Assembly: GCF_002205645.1 (NCBI RefSeq)
Contig: NZ_NIOF01000001.1
Location: 496,001 to 560,000 of the forward strand
DNA from: Roseateles aquatilis
GTDB lineage: Bacteria; Pseudomonadota; Gammaproteobacteria; Burkholderiales; Burkholderiaceae_C
Length of the DNA: 64,000 bases
Reading direction: 5' to 3'
The notes under the pieces were generated by a model. It had not been told where the DNA came from. It made no database searches and saw only the letters and a program-made list of their open reading frames with translations. How positions within the stretch are numbered: the stretch's first letter is position 1; each line of letters begins with the position of its first letter. A program made the translations under genes and the position numbers. Shown piece by piece: positions 17,254-25,914 of this stretch.

Positions 17254-17819
17254 CCGAGGCTTCTCAGGTTGAGCAGTGACAGGACGCGATCAGGATGGTC
17301 ACTCGATCCCCCCATATCGACGGAAAACTTCAGGTAGACCGGCACCGCTCGCACATCCCGGCGGCGACGCAACGCGTCGTAGTACGTGTGATAGACGTCG
17401 CAAGCGACCCAGCGACGTCCTCGATCAATTCGTGCCCACTCGGACTTTTTGTAGTCCTTCGCGACAAGGACCGCAATGATCTGTCGCACATCGCCATCGG
17501 ACCACCCTTCACGATGGATGTCCTTCAAGACATCCGGGTTGGCAAGGCGTATCTGACGCTCGTCGAAGCCCTCGCCGTCCATGAGTTCGTGCAAGCATTT
17601 CAAGTTGAAGAGCGGGCCGAAATCAATCCTCCGAGCGTTCGCATCCTCGGGCTTCATGGCTCGAAGACGCCCTGCGAAACAGTAGAGCCGATCGGTTTCA
17701 AACTTTATCACCGTGATAAGCCTCCGGAACACCGACGACATGTCGAAGAGTGACATCCCCTCTATCGCCGACCATGGAGGATCGAAGTCGACTCGCCCTT
17801 TCGTATTGCGTAATCTCAA
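17250..17819 (-). CDS. MqsR-like toxin with extra N-terminal region (tentative)
   Basis: A 189-residue protein whose last ~85 residues resemble the mRNA interferase MqsR: IIAVLVAKDYKKS, then DVYH and PVYLKFSV. By-eye alignment keeps the equivalents of E. coli K56 (K125) and Y81 (Y162). Q68 appears replaced by C140, and K96 falls near R186. MqsR is normally ~100 residues, so the first ~90 residues are additional and unrecognised. Alternative starts are the ATGs at 17756 (M22) and 17741 (M27), neither with a well-spaced ribosome site. It overlaps the antitoxin start by four bases. Activity is not assured given the substitutions. Confidence 0.5.
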   Translation of the reverse strand: MRLRNTKGRVDFDPPWSAIEGMSLFDMSSVFRRLITVIKFETDRLYCFAGRLRAMKPEDANARRIDFGPLFNLKCLHELMDGEGFDERQIRLANPDVLKDIHREGWSDGDVRQIIAVLVAKDYKKSEWARIDRGRRWVACDVYHTYYDALRRRRDVRAVPVYLKFSVDMGGSSDHPDRVLSLLNLRSLG

Positions 17820-17925
17820 CGTTCTGGTTGAGCCCGCCGAAAACGACTTGTCCCAGTCAGGAACCGGCGACTCACGGATGGATGCGGCATGACCGATCCA
17901 GGTCTTCTGGCATCGCCAAAAGGAA

Positions 17926-17946
17926 ACGCCCCGCGAAGCGGGGCGT
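17926..17946 (-). terminator. Terminator after the etf/acyl-CoA dehydrogenase block
   Basis: A perfect 9-bp stem ACGCCCCGC/GCGGGGCGT with a GAA loop is followed on the minus strand by TTTCCTTTT. It lies 30 bases past the stop of the nitronate monooxygenase-like gene and insulates the toxin-antitoxin pair. Confidence 0.8.
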
Positions 17947-17975
17947 CGGATGGTCGGGCCGGGCGCCGGCGCGGC

Positions 17976-18929
17976 TTACGCCACCGCCAACCGTTGACGC
18001 GCCGCCTCGTACTCGCGGCCGAGGCGCGCCACCAGTTCACCCGCCGGCAGCACCTCGCGGATCGCGCCGATGCCCTGGCCGCTGCCCCAGACGTCCTTCC
18101 AGGCCTTGGCGCCGTTGCCGCCGAAGTTCATCTTGGATGGATCGCTCTCCGGCAGGTTCTCCGGGTCCAGGCCGGCCTTGACGATCGAGCCCTTCAGGTA
18201 GTTGCCGTGCACGCCGGTGAACAGGTTGCTGTAGACGATGTCGTCGCTGTTGCTCTCGACGATCATGCGCTTGTAGTCGTCGGAGGCGCGCGCCTCGTCG
18301 GTGGCGATGAAGGCCGAGCCGATGTAGGCCAGGTCGGCTCCCATCGCCCGCGCCGCCAGCACCGCGTCGCCGCTGGCGATCGATCCCGACAGCGCCAGCG
18401 GGCCGTCGAACCACTCGCGGATCTCCTGGATCAGCGCGAACGGGCTCTTCACGCCCGCGTGGCCGCCCGCGCCGGCCGCCACCGCGATCAGGCCGTCGGC
18501 GCCCTTCTCGATCGCCTTCCTCGCGAACTTGTTGTTGATGATGTCGTGCAGCACGATGCCGCCCCAGCCGTGCACCGCCGCGTTCACGTCCTCGCGCGCG
18601 CCCAGCGACGTGATCACGATGGGCACCTTGTACTTGGCGCACAGGGCCATGTCGTGATCGAGCCGGTCGTTGCTCTTGTGCACGATCTGGTTGATGGCGA
18701 ACGGCGCCGCCGGCGACTCCGGATGCGCGCGGTCATGCGCGGCCAGCGCCTCGGTGATCTCGGCCAGCCACTCGTCGAGCAACTCGGCCGGACGGGCATT
18801 GAGCGCCGGCATCGAGCCGACGATGCCAGCCTTGCATTGCGCGATCACCAGCTTGGGGTTGCTGATGATGAACAGCGGCGAGCCGATCACCGGCAGGCGC
18901 AGCGTGTTGAACAGCGGGGGAAGTGCCAC
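17976..18929 (-). CDS. NAD(P)H-dependent flavin oxidoreductase, nitronate monooxygenase-like
   Basis: A 317-residue FMN-binding TIM-barrel of the nitronate monooxygenase/2-nitropropane dioxygenase family. The segment RLPVIGSPLFIISNPKLVIA starts the barrel; AAGAGGHAG carries the active-site His, and LSGSIASGDAVLAARAMGADL plus YIGSAFIATDEA are the phosphate-binding parts. I use the GTG at 18929, since AGAGGAG lies eight bases upstream and the family's N terminus begins there. It is the last gene downstream of etfB-etfA-acyl-CoA dehydrogenase, so it probably works in flavin-linked lipid or amino-acid catabolism. The natural substrate is unclear: relatives detoxify nitroalkanes or act as enoyl reductases. 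Confidence 0.85.
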   Translation of the reverse strand: MALPPLFNTLRLPVIGSPLFIISNPKLVIAQCKAGIVGSMPALNARPAELLDEWLAEITEALAAHDRAHPESPAAPFAINQIVHKSNDRLDHDMALCAKYKVPIVITSLGAREDVNAAVHGWGGIVLHDIINNKFARKAIEKGADGLIAVAAGAGGHAGVKSPFALIQEIREWFDGPLALSGSIASGDAVLAARAMGADLAYIGSAFIATDEARASDDYKRMIVESNSDDIVYSNLFTGVHGNYLKGSIVKAGLDPENLPESDPSKMNFGGNGAKAWKDVWGSGQGIGAIREVLPAGELVARLGREYEAARQRLAVA

Positions 18930-19050
18930 CTCGAGATCTCCTCTGGTCAATGGGATCGGACCACCGTCCGATGTTGGCCCCGACACGCCGCTCCGAGCGT
19001 CGCGTGGGGGACGCGGCGCGAGGCGCCGCGAGCGTCGATCGCGCGGCGGA

Positions 19051-20844
19051 TCAGAACGCGTCCACCGGCAGCGCCATGACGCTGTCGGCGCCGTTCACCA
19101 CCGCGTCGCGCAGCGACTGGCAGCGCGGCAGGATGTGCTCGGCATAGAAACGCGCGGTGGCGATCTTGGCGGTCATGAAGTCCGTGTCCTCGCCCACGGC
19201 GAGCAAGGCCTTGGCGGCGAGCAGCGAGCGCGCCAGTTGCCAGCCGGCCATCAGGTTGCCGCCCAGCATCAGGTACGGGACCGAGCCGGCGAAGGCCGCG
19301 TTGGGCTGCGCCTTGCCATGGGCGGCGATGAAGTCCACCACCTGCACGAACGAGGCCCGCGCCGCCGCCAGTTGCGCCCGCACGGCCAGCGCGTCGGCGC
19401 CGCCGTCGGCGGCCAGCGCGCCTTCGGTCTCCTCGATCTGCGCCGCGATGCCGCGCGCGAAGACGCCGCCGTCGCGCACCGTCTTGCGGCCGACCAGGTC
19501 GTTGGCCTGGATCGCCGTGGTGCCCTCGTAGATCGGCAGGATGCGCGCGTCGCGGTAGTACTGCGCCGCGCCGGTCTCCTCGATGAAGCCCATGCCGCCA
19601 TGCACCTGCACGCCCAGCGAGGTCACCTCCAGGCTCATCTCGGTGCTGTAGCCCTTGACCAGCGGCACCATGAATTCGTAGAAGGCCTGCGCCTGCTTGC
19701 GGGCGTCGGCATCGGCGTGATGGTGCGCGATGTCGTAGGCCGCGGCGGCGTCGATCGCCATCGCGCGGCAGCCCTCGACCAGCGCGCGCTGCGTCATCAG
19801 CATGCGGCGCACATCGGGGTGATGAATGATCGCCACCGGCGCCGACGCGGAGCCGTCGACCGGCCGCGACTGGACGCGGTCCTTCGCGTACGCGACCGCC
19901 TTCTGGTAAGCCCGGTCCGCCACCGCGATGCCCTGCACGCCGACGCCGAAGCGGGCCGCGTTCATCATGATGAACATGTACTCCAGGCCGCGGTTCTCCT
20001 CTCCGATCAGCGTGCCGATGGCGCCACCATGGTCGCCGAACTGCAGCACCGCGGTCGGGCTGGCCTTGATGCCCAGCTTGTGCTCGATGGACACGCAGTG
20101 CGCGTCGTTGCGCGCGCCCAGCGAGCCATCCTCGTTGACCAGGAACTTCGGCACCAGGAACAGGCTGATGCCCTTCACGCCCTCGGGCGCGCCGGGGACG
20201 CGCGCCAGCACCAGGTGGACGATGTTGTCCGCCATGTCATGCTCGCCCCAGGTGATGAAGATCTTGGTGCCGAAGACCTTGTAGGTGCCGTCGCCCTGCG
20301 GCTCCGCGCGGCTGCGCACCAGCGCCAGGTCCGAGCCGGCCTGCGGCTCGGTCAGGTTCATCGTGCCGGTCCATTCCCCGGACAGCAGCTTGGGGATGAA
20401 GCGCTGCTTCTGCGCCTCGCTGCCGGCCACCAGCAGCGCCTCGATCGCGCCGTCGGTCAGCAGCGGGCACAGCGCGAAGCTGACGTTGGCCGCCTGCACG
20501 ATCTCGCCGCACGCGGCGCCGATCGTCTTGGGCAGGCCCTGGCCGCCGTATTCCTCCGGATGCTGCAGCCCCTGCCAACCGCCCTGCGCATACTGCCGGA
20601 ACGCCTCCTTGAAGCCTGGCGTCGCGAAGACCTGGCCGTCCTTCCAGTACGACGGGCTCTTGTCGCCCTCGAAGTTCAGCGGAGCGATCACATCCTCGTT
20701 GAGCTTCGCCGATTCCTCCAGCACCGCCTGCGCGGTGTCCAGTCCATGGTCGGCGAAGGCGGGGATCTGCTCGGCGAGCGTCTGCAGGCCGGCCAGGGCC
20801 TGCATGTCGAACAGCATGTCCTTGATCGGGGCGCGGTAGGTCAT
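19051..20844 (-). CDS. Acyl-CoA dehydrogenase, long (DmdC-like) form
   Basis: A 597-residue FAD acyl-CoA dehydrogenase with the extra C-terminal domain of the ~600-residue subfamily (AcdA/DmdC). N-terminal YRAPIKDMLFDM is diagnostic of this subgroup. FAD/substrate-binding signatures are MNLTEPQAGSDL and FGTKIFITWGEHD; the catalytic region is ILPIYEGTTAIQANDLVGRK. DmdC uses 3-methylmercaptopropionyl-CoA, but many members act on ordinary acyl-CoAs, so the substrate is open. It lies ~100 bases downstream of etfA. ETF is the direct electron acceptor of this enzyme class, which makes a functional unit. Confidence 0.9.
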   Translation of the reverse strand: MTYRAPIKDMLFDMQALAGLQTLAEQIPAFADHGLDTAQAVLEESAKLNEDVIAPLNFEGDKSPSYWKDGQVFATPGFKEAFRQYAQGGWQGLQHPEEYGGQGLPKTIGAACGEIVQAANVSFALCPLLTDGAIEALLVAGSEAQKQRFIPKLLSGEWTGTMNLTEPQAGSDLALVRSRAEPQGDGTYKVFGTKIFITWGEHDMADNIVHLVLARVPGAPEGVKGISLFLVPKFLVNEDGSLGARNDAHCVSIEHKLGIKASPTAVLQFGDHGGAIGTLIGEENRGLEYMFIMMNAARFGVGVQGIAVADRAYQKAVAYAKDRVQSRPVDGSASAPVAIIHHPDVRRMLMTQRALVEGCRAMAIDAAAAYDIAHHHADADARKQAQAFYEFMVPLVKGYSTEMSLEVTSLGVQVHGGMGFIEETGAAQYYRDARILPIYEGTTAIQANDLVGRKTVRDGGVFARGIAAQIEETEGALAADGGADALAVRAQLAAARASFVQVVDFIAAHGKAQPNAAFAGSVPYLMLGGNLMAGWQLARSLLAAKALLAVGEDTDFMTAKIATARFYAEHILPRCQSLRDAVVNGADSVMALPVDAF

Positions 20845-20946
20845 GGGGATGTCTCCGGATGAAAAAAGGGCGCCGCGCTTCGTCGGCGGGCGCCCTGGGT
20901 CTGACGCGCGGTGGACCAGCCGGCCGCGCGGGGTCGTCGCGTCGGT

Positions 20947-21876
20947 TTACAGCGCCTTGACGAGCTCGGGCACGGCCACGAACAGGTCGGCTTCCAGGCC
21001 GTAATCGGCCACCGAGAAGATGGGCGCTTCCGGGTCCTTGTTGATCGCCACGATCACCTTGGAGTCCTTCATGCCGGCCAGATGCTGGATCGCGCCCGAG
21101 ATGCCGGCGGCGATGTACAGCTGCGGCGCGACGATCTTGCCGGTCTGGCCGACCTGCCAGTCGTTGGGCGCGTAGCCGGCGTCGACCGCGGCGCGGGAGG
21201 CACCCAGCGCGGCGTTCAGCTTGTCGGCCAGCGGCGTCAGTACTTCATTGAACTTGTCGCTGCTGCCCAGCGCGCGGCCGCCGGACACGATGATCTTGGC
21301 GGCGGTCAGCTCGGGGCGGTCGCTCTTCGTGACCTCGCGGCCGACGAACGCGCTCTTGCCGCTGTCGGCGGCGGCCGTCAGCATTTCCACGGCGGCGCTG
21401 CCGCCTTCGGCCGCGGAGTCGAAGCCGGTGGTGCGGACGGTGATGACCTTCACCGCGTCCGTGGCCTGCACGGTCGCGATCGCGTTGCCGGCGTAGATCG
21501 GGCGCTCGAAGGTGTCGGCGCTGATCACCTTGGTGATGTCGCTGACCTGCGCCACGTCCAGCAGCGCGGCGACGCGCGGGGCGACGTTCTTGCCGGCGGC
21601 GGTGGCGGGGAACAGCAGGTGGCTGTAGTCCTTGGCGATGGCGATCACCTGGGCGGCGACGTTCTCGGCCAGGCCGTCGGCGAACTGCGCGCCGTCGGCG
21701 TGCAGGACCTTGGCGACGCCCGTGATCTTCGCGGCGGCGGCGGCGACGGCCCCGGCGTTCGAGCCGACGACGAGCACATGCACGTCGCCGCCCAGCGCGG
21801 CGGCGGCGGTCACGGTGTGGTGGGTGGCGCCCTTCAGGGACGTGTTGTCGTGTTCAGCAATGACGAGAGCGGTCAT
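20947..21876 (-). CDS. etfA: Electron transfer flavoprotein alpha subunit
   Basis: A 309-residue ETF alpha subunit that binds FAD and hands electrons from acyl-CoA dehydrogenases to ETF-ubiquinone oxidoreductase. The C-terminal FAD domain is intact: [28 protein letters not shown], then [20 protein letters not shown] and NKDPEAPIF. Length is normal. It starts 34 bases after etfB, a standard etfBA arrangement. The plus-strand frame over the same bases is a composition artefact. Confidence 0.96.
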   Translation of the reverse strand: MTALVIAEHDNTSLKGATHHTVTAAAALGGDVHVLVVGSNAGAVAAAAAKITGVAKVLHADGAQFADGLAENVAAQVIAIAKDYSHLLFPATAAGKNVAPRVAALLDVAQVSDITKVISADTFERPIYAGNAIATVQATDAVKVITVRTTGFDSAAEGGSAAVEMLTAAADSGKSAFVGREVTKSDRPELTAAKIIVSGGRALGSSDKFNEVLTPLADKLNAALGASRAAVDAGYAPNDWQVGQTGKIVAPQLYIAAGISGAIQHLAGMKDSKVIVAINKDPEAPIFSVADYGLEADLFVAVPELVKAL

Positions 21877-21910
21877 GAGCTTTTCTCCGTGTCTTGTTCT
21901 GCGGGGCGCG

Positions 21911-22666
21911 TCAGATGACCTTGGCTTCGGTCTTCAGCTTCGTGACCAGCGTGGCCACGTCCGGCACCTTGATGCCGGCGCTGCGCTTGGGCGGCTCGGC
22001 CACCGACAGCGTCTTGATGCGCGGCGCCACGTCCACGCCCAGATCGGCCGGCTTGACGACGTCCAGCTGCTTCTTCTTCGCCTTCATGATGTTGGGCAGC
22101 GTCACGTAGCGCGGCTCGTTCAGGCGCAGGTCGGTGGTCACGACCGCCGGCAGCGTCAGGCTGACCGTCTCCAGGCCGCCGTCGACTTCACGCGTCACGT
22201 TGACCTTGCCGTCGACGACTTCCACCTTCGACGCGAACGTGCCCTGCGGCAGCCCGGTCAGCGCGGCCAGCATCTGGCCGGTCTGGTTGCAATCATCGTC
22301 GATGGCCTGCTTGCCCAGGATCACGAGCTGCGGTTGTTCCTTGTCCACCAGCGCCTTCAGCAGCTTGGCCACGGCCAGCGGCTGCAGTTCGACATCGGCC
22401 GGCGTCTCGACCAGGATGGCGCGGTCCGCGCCGATGGCCATCGCGGTGCGCAGGGTCTCCTGGCATTGCGTGACGCCGCAGGACACGGCGATGACCTCGG
22501 TCACCACACCCTTTTCCTTCAGGCGGACGGCCTCCTCGACGGCGATCTCGTCGAAGGGGTTCATCGACATCTTCACGTTGGCGATGTCGACCCCGGTGCC
22601 GTCAGCCTTGACGCGCACCTTGACGTTGTAATCGACGACTCGTTTGACGGGGACCAATACCTTCAT
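21911..22666 (-). CDS. etfB: Electron transfer flavoprotein beta subunit
   Basis: A 251-residue ETF beta subunit that binds AMP and forms the heterodimer with EtfA. It starts [20 protein letters not shown] and contains the family signature [20 protein letters not shown] and [18 protein letters not shown], then [20 protein letters not shown]. It is the first gene of the block, and two palindromes precede it (22685-22700 and 22799-22810), described separately. Confidence 0.96.
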   Translation of the reverse strand: MKVLVPVKRVVDYNVKVRVKADGTGVDIANVKMSMNPFDEIAVEEAVRLKEKGVVTEVIAVSCGVTQCQETLRTAMAIGADRAILVETPADVELQPLAVAKLLKALVDKEQPQLVILGKQAIDDDCNQTGQMLAALTGLPQGTFASKVEVVDGKVNVTREVDGGLETVSLTLPAVVTTDLRLNEPRYVTLPNIMKAKKKQLDVVKPADLGVDVAPRIKTLSVAEPPKRSAGIKVPDVATLVTKLKTEAKVI

Positions 22667-22684
22667 CGAAGCACTCCAAGCGGA

Positions 22685-22700
22685 TTGACGTTAACGTTAA
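22685..22700 (-). promoter_or_regulatory. Palindromic operator before etfB (LiuR-like)
   Basis: TTGACGTTAACGTTAA is a 16-base palindrome with one mismatch, 18 bases upstream of the etfB start. Its ACGTTAACGT core resembles sites proposed for LiuR, the MerR-family regulator of branched-chain amino-acid catabolism that often controls etfBA. The assignment is an inference; the palindrome is seen directly. Confidence 0.5.
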
Positions 22701-22798
22701 TTCGATTCTATGGGAGGCCTGGGCCGCTCCCGTGTCTCTCAGCCATCATGCGCCCTGCCCTCGTTGGGGGCTCTGCGGCGTCGGCTCGAAAATAAAAC

Positions 22799-22810
22799 GA
22801 ACGATCGTTC
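22799..22810. promoter_or_regulatory. Palindromic operator between etfB and murI (TetR-like)
   Basis: GAACGATCGTTC is a perfect 12-base palindrome in a short AT-rich patch of the 235-base divergent region. The size and symmetry are typical of TetR-family operators that control fatty-acid or branched-chain amino-acid catabolism in beta-proteobacteria. It lies 133 bases from etfB and 92 bases from murI; regulation of etfB is more plausible. The rest of the region shows no other clear signal. Confidence 0.5.
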
Positions 22811-22901
22811 TATTCTAGCCACCGAATCGCGGCTGCCAAGCGGTAATCGAACGCCCGTCAGGGAATCTTCTAGACTGCGCACCCGACGCCTGCCGCCCAC
22901 G

Positions 22902-23729
22902 ATGACCAGCCCGAGCCTGCTCCCCGCCTCTTCCGCCCTCCATGTCCCTTGCATCGGGGTCTTCGATTCCGGCGTCGGCGGCCTGACCGTGCTGAAGGCG
23001 TTGCGCGAGCAGTTGCCGGACGTGCCGCTGCACTACCTCGCGGACGCGGCGCATGCGCCATATGGCGATCGCAGCAGCGCCTACATCGTCGAGCGCAGCG
23101 TGCGCGTGGCCGAACACCTGCACGCGCTGGGCGCCCGCATGGCGGTTGTCGCCTGCAACACGGCGACGGTGCACGCGGTGCAGGCGATGCGGGAGCGCTG
23201 GCCGGCATGGCCGGTCGTGGGCACCGAGCCCGGCGTGAAGCCGGCGGTGGCGGCGACGCGCACCGGCCGCATCGGCGTGATGGCGACGACGGCGACGATC
23301 GCGAGCCGGCGTTACGAGCAGCTCGTCGCCGCGCATGCGACCGACGTCACCTTGATCAGCCAGCCCTGCCCCGGACTGGTGACGCTGATCGAGCAGGGAG
23401 ATCTGCGCAGCGCCGAACTCGACCGCTTGATCGAGCGCTACTGTGCGCCGCTGCGGGAGGCGGAAGTGGACACCGTCTTGCTGGGCTGCACCCATTACCC
23501 CCTTGTGCAGGCCCGCATCCAGGCGGCGCTCGGCGATGGCGTGCGTCTGCTCAACATCGAGGACGCCGTCGCGCGTCAGGCGAAGCGGATCTGGGACGGG
23601 CTGGGGATCGCGCCGGAGGGGTCGGCCTCGATCGTGCTTGAAAGCACCGGCGACCCGGCACCGCTGCAGGTGCTGGCGCGCGAGGCGCTCGGCTGGCGCG
23701 ATGCCGTGGCGACACGCGTCGCCACCTGA
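22902..23729 (+). CDS. murI: Glutamate racemase
   Basis: A 275-residue cofactor-independent racemase that makes D-glutamate for peptidoglycan. The catalytic motifs are intact: GVFDSGVGGLTVLKAL (~19-34), C85 in VACNTATVHA and C196 in LGCTHYPLV, the two acid/base cysteines, plus GTEPGVKPA. I chose the ATG at 22902, giving a ~15-residue N-terminal arm; longer upstream reading crosses the operator region. It is divergent from etfB and convergent with the UMF1 transporter. Confidence 0.95.
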   Translation: MTSPSLLPASSALHVPCIGVFDSGVGGLTVLKALREQLPDVPLHYLADAAHAPYGDRSSAYIVERSVRVAEHLHALGARMAVVACNTATVHAVQAMRERWPAWPVVGTEPGVKPAVAATRTGRIGVMATTATIASRRYEQLVAAHATDVTLISQPCPGLVTLIEQGDLRSAELDRLIERYCAPLREAEVDTVLLGCTHYPLVQARIQAALGDGVRLLNIEDAVARQAKRIWDGLGIAPEGSASIVLESTGDPAPLQVLAREALGWRDAVATRVAT

Positions 23730-23759
23730 ACCCGCCTCCGGCCGACCCGGTCAGCGCTA

Positions 23760-25052
23760 TCAGACGAGCGCGCGCGCCAGGCCACGCGTCATGTCGACGC
23801 GCCGCAGCAACCACCACCCCAGCGCGAAGAACACGCCGGTCGACAGGATCGCCAGTCGGTGGTTGCCGGCCGTCAGCACGGTGACCGCGCCGTAGGTCAG
23901 CGGACCCACGATCGCGGCAAGCCGGGTGGCGAAGGTCCACAGGCCGAAGAATTCGGCGAGGCGGTCATGCGGCGCCAGGGCGCCCGCGAGCGCGCGCCCG
24001 CAGGACTGGCTCGACCCCATGCACAGCCCCGCGATCGCCGCGGCGATCCAGAACAGCCAGGCGCTGGTCGCGAGGAACGCCAGCAGCGTCATCACCATCC
24101 AGCCCACCAGCGTGAAGGCCAGCGCCGGCTGATGGCCGATGCGGTCCTCGTAATAGCCGAAGGCGAAGGCGCCGACCGCGGACGCGATGTTGACGAGGAA
24201 CACCAGCGTCATCGTCTGGGCCTGCGTGAAACCGAGGGCCTGCTCCGCATACACGGCGGCCAGCGCGATGACGACGGCGATCCCCGCTTGATAGCTGGTG
24301 CCGCAAGCGAGCAGCCGCAGGAAGTCCGGATACGCACGGGCGCGTTGCCACGATATCCACAGCTGGGAAAGACCCGACCCCATCTTCGCCGCGCGCCGCG
24401 TCGCACAGGGGTCGGCGCGCTCGCGCAGCAGCAGGAAGGTCGGGAGCGCGGCGAGCAGGTACAGGCCGGCGGTGATCAGCATCGCGACCGGCACGAAGGC
24501 CCCGGCGGACTCGCCGCGCGACTGCGCGCTCAGCACATATCCGAGGCACAGCCCCAGCGCGAGCATGCCGCCAAGATACCCGAAGGCCCAGCCCCAACCC
24601 GACACGCGGCCGAGCGCGTCGCGCCGGGCCAGCTCGGGCAGGAAGGCGGCGATCAGCGATTCGCCATAGGAGAAAAACACGTTCGACAGCACGACCGCCG
24701 TGGCCGCCCACCCGAGCTGCGTCGGCCCGAAGATCGCCAGCGCCGCGGTCGACAGCACGCAGCCGAGGGTGCAGATACCGAGCAGTTTCTTCTTGGCCGC
24801 GTGCGCGTCGGCCCATGCGCCCAGGCCCGGCATCGTGATCATCACGAGGAAGCTGGAGAAGGCCACCAGCATCGTCCACAGCAAGGTGGCGGACGGCTGG
24901 CCCTTGGCGATCACACCGACGAAATAGGCGTTGTAGACGGCGGTCAGGACGACGGTCGTGTAGCCCGAGTTGGCGAAGTCGTACATCGACCAGCCGAAGA
25001 CTTCGCGTTTGCGAACGCCCGGATTCAACAGTTCCTGCGCGAACAAGGCCAT
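23760..25052 (-). CDS. MFS transporter, UMF1 (Atg22-like) family
   Basis: A 430-residue integral membrane protein with about 12 hydrophobic segments. It begins with the family hallmark KREVFGWSMYDFANSGYTTV and contains MPGLGAWADAHAAKKK, the loop-2 motif that replaces the classical MFS motif in this group, and YGESLIAAFLPELA. Eukaryotic relatives (Atg22) export amino acids from the vacuole; the bacterial substrate is not known. It is convergent with murI and lies 51 bases beyond the tRNA-Leu on the same strand, so it may receive some readthrough from the tRNA cluster. Confidence 0.88.
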   Translation of the reverse strand: MALFAQELLNPGVRKREVFGWSMYDFANSGYTTVVLTAVYNAYFVGVIAKGQPSATLLWTMLVAFSSFLVMITMPGLGAWADAHAAKKKLLGICTLGCVLSTAALAIFGPTQLGWAATAVVLSNVFFSYGESLIAAFLPELARRDALGRVSGWGWAFGYLGGMLALGLCLGYVLSAQSRGESAGAFVPVAMLITAGLYLLAALPTFLLLRERADPCATRRAAKMGSGLSQLWISWQRARAYPDFLRLLACGTSYQAGIAVVIALAAVYAEQALGFTQAQTMTLVFLVNIASAVGAFAFGYYEDRIGHQPALAFTLVGWMVMTLLAFLATSAWLFWIAAAIAGLCMGSSQSCGRALAGALAPHDRLAEFFGLWTFATRLAAIVGPLTYGAVTVLTAGNHRLAILSTGVFFALGWWLLRRVDMTRGLARALV

Positions 25053-25103
25053 GCCGTGTCCATACCGTCCATGCGTGAGGGGGAGCCCGCAGGGGTCAGC
25101 GTG

Positions 25104-25191
25104 TGGTGCCTGGAACGGGACTCGAACCCGTACGCCGGTTGAAGGCGGCGGATTTTAAGTCCGCTGTGTCTACCGATTTCACCATCCAGGC
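25104..25191 (-). tRNA. tRNA-Leu (anticodon TAA)
   Basis: An 88-base class II tRNA with a long variable arm. Acceptor stem GCCTGGA pairs with TCCAGGC, the T-arm is GGGTTCGAGTCCC, and the encoded CCA ends the gene. The anticodon in CTTAAAA is TAA (reads UUA). It is last in a five-tRNA cluster on the minus strand. Confidence 0.95.
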
Positions 25192-25245
25192 CACGATGGC
25201 TCGCGGGGATTGACCGCGCATTATCGGGGGTACCGACCATGAAAA

Positions 25246-25271
25246 ATGGGAAGCCAGAACTGGCTTCCCAT
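25246..25271 (-). terminator. Terminator-like hairpin between tRNA-Gly and tRNA-Leu
   Basis: An 11-bp stem ATGGGAAGCCA/TGGCTTCCCAT with a short loop is followed on the minus strand by five T. It lies 10 bases past the third tRNA-Gly, so tRNA-Leu(TAA) may depend on readthrough or its own promoter. Confidence 0.7.
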
Positions 25272-25280
25272 GGAGGAGTT

Positions 25281-25356
25281 TGGAGCGGGAAACGAGGCTC
25301 GAACTCGCGACCTCAACCTTGGCAAGGTTGCGCTCTACCAACTGAGCTATTCCCGC
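25281..25356 (-). tRNA. tRNA-Gly (anticodon GCC), copy 3
   Basis: A 76-base tRNA with acceptor GCGGGAA/TTCCCGC, D-arm AGCTCAGTTGGTAGAGC, anticodon loop TTGCCAA and encoded CCA. Its sequence is identical to the copies at 25406-25481 and 25660-25735. Confidence 0.97.
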
Positions 25357-25405
25357 ATCGCAGGACAGTCGAATGACGTTGCATCCAACCACCCTTGAAG
25401 TGTTT

Positions 25406-25481
25406 TGGAGCGGGAAACGAGGCTCGAACTCGCGACCTCAACCTTGGCAAGGTTGCGCTCTACCAACTGAGCTATTCCCGC
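25406..25481 (-). tRNA. tRNA-Gly (anticodon GCC), copy 2
   Basis: A 76-base tRNA identical to the other two tRNA-Gly genes in this cluster, with encoded CCA. It lies between tRNA-Cys (13 bases upstream in the transcript) and copy 3 (49 bases downstream). Confidence 0.97.
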
Positions 25482-25494
25482 AATGTCCATTCTT

Positions 25495-25568
25495 TGGAGG
25501 CGCGATCCGGAGTCGAACCGGACTGACCGGATTTGCAATCCGGGGCATAACCGCTTTGCTATCGCGCC
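25495..25568 (-). tRNA. tRNA-Cys (anticodon GCA)
   Basis: A 74-base tRNA with acceptor GGCGCGA/TCGCGCC, anticodon loop TTGCAAA and encoded CCA. It is the second gene of the cluster. The preceding hairpin at 25629-25648 separates it from the first tRNA-Gly. Confidence 0.96.
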
Positions 25569-25628
25569 CCAGAACCCTGGACGGGATTCTGAATGGAGCC
25601 AGATTTGGTTGTCTGACTCCGATAAAAA

Positions 25629-25648
25629 ATGGAAGCAGAAGCTTCCAT
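25629..25648 (-). terminator. Terminator-like hairpin between tRNA-Gly and tRNA-Cys
   Basis: A perfect 8-bp stem ATGGAAGC/GCTTCCAT with a 4-base loop is followed on the minus strand by a run of six T. It ends the transcript carrying the first tRNA-Gly, or acts as a processing hairpin. Confidence 0.75.
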
Positions 25649-25659
25649 CTTTTGATGCC

Positions 25660-25735
25660 TGGAGCGGGAAACGAGGCTCGAACTCGCGACCTCAACCTTG
25701 GCAAGGTTGCGCTCTACCAACTGAGCTATTCCCGC
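25660..25735 (-). tRNA. tRNA-Gly (anticodon GCC), copy 1
   Basis: A 76-base tRNA, first in the cluster and identical to the two other copies. It lies 230 bases downstream of lon, beyond the lon terminator, and is followed at once by its own terminator-like hairpin. Confidence 0.97.
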
Positions 25736-25914
25736 AGGGTCTTCAACGCACTGCCTGCTCGGCTTGAAACTGCTCTTGCGATCAGCTTCTTGCTGCAGCA
25801 CCGTTTGCGCCGAAGCCGAGAGTATAGAACGATTTTCGAGGGGCACACAAGAGTTGCGCGAACTCTTTGTGAACATCGCCCATCTCTCCACCGGGCCCAC
25901 CGACCAGAAACAAC

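Noticed and set aside
18930-18986. An ATG start for the nitronate monooxygenase-like gene at 18986
   Set aside because: The GTG at 18929 has AGAGGAG at good spacing and matches the family N terminus, while the extra 19 residues do not.
25281-25735. A CRISPR-like pattern from three 76-base identical repeats
   Set aside because: The repeats fold as tRNA-Gly with a CCA end, and the spacers have unequal lengths with a tRNA-Cys between two of them.
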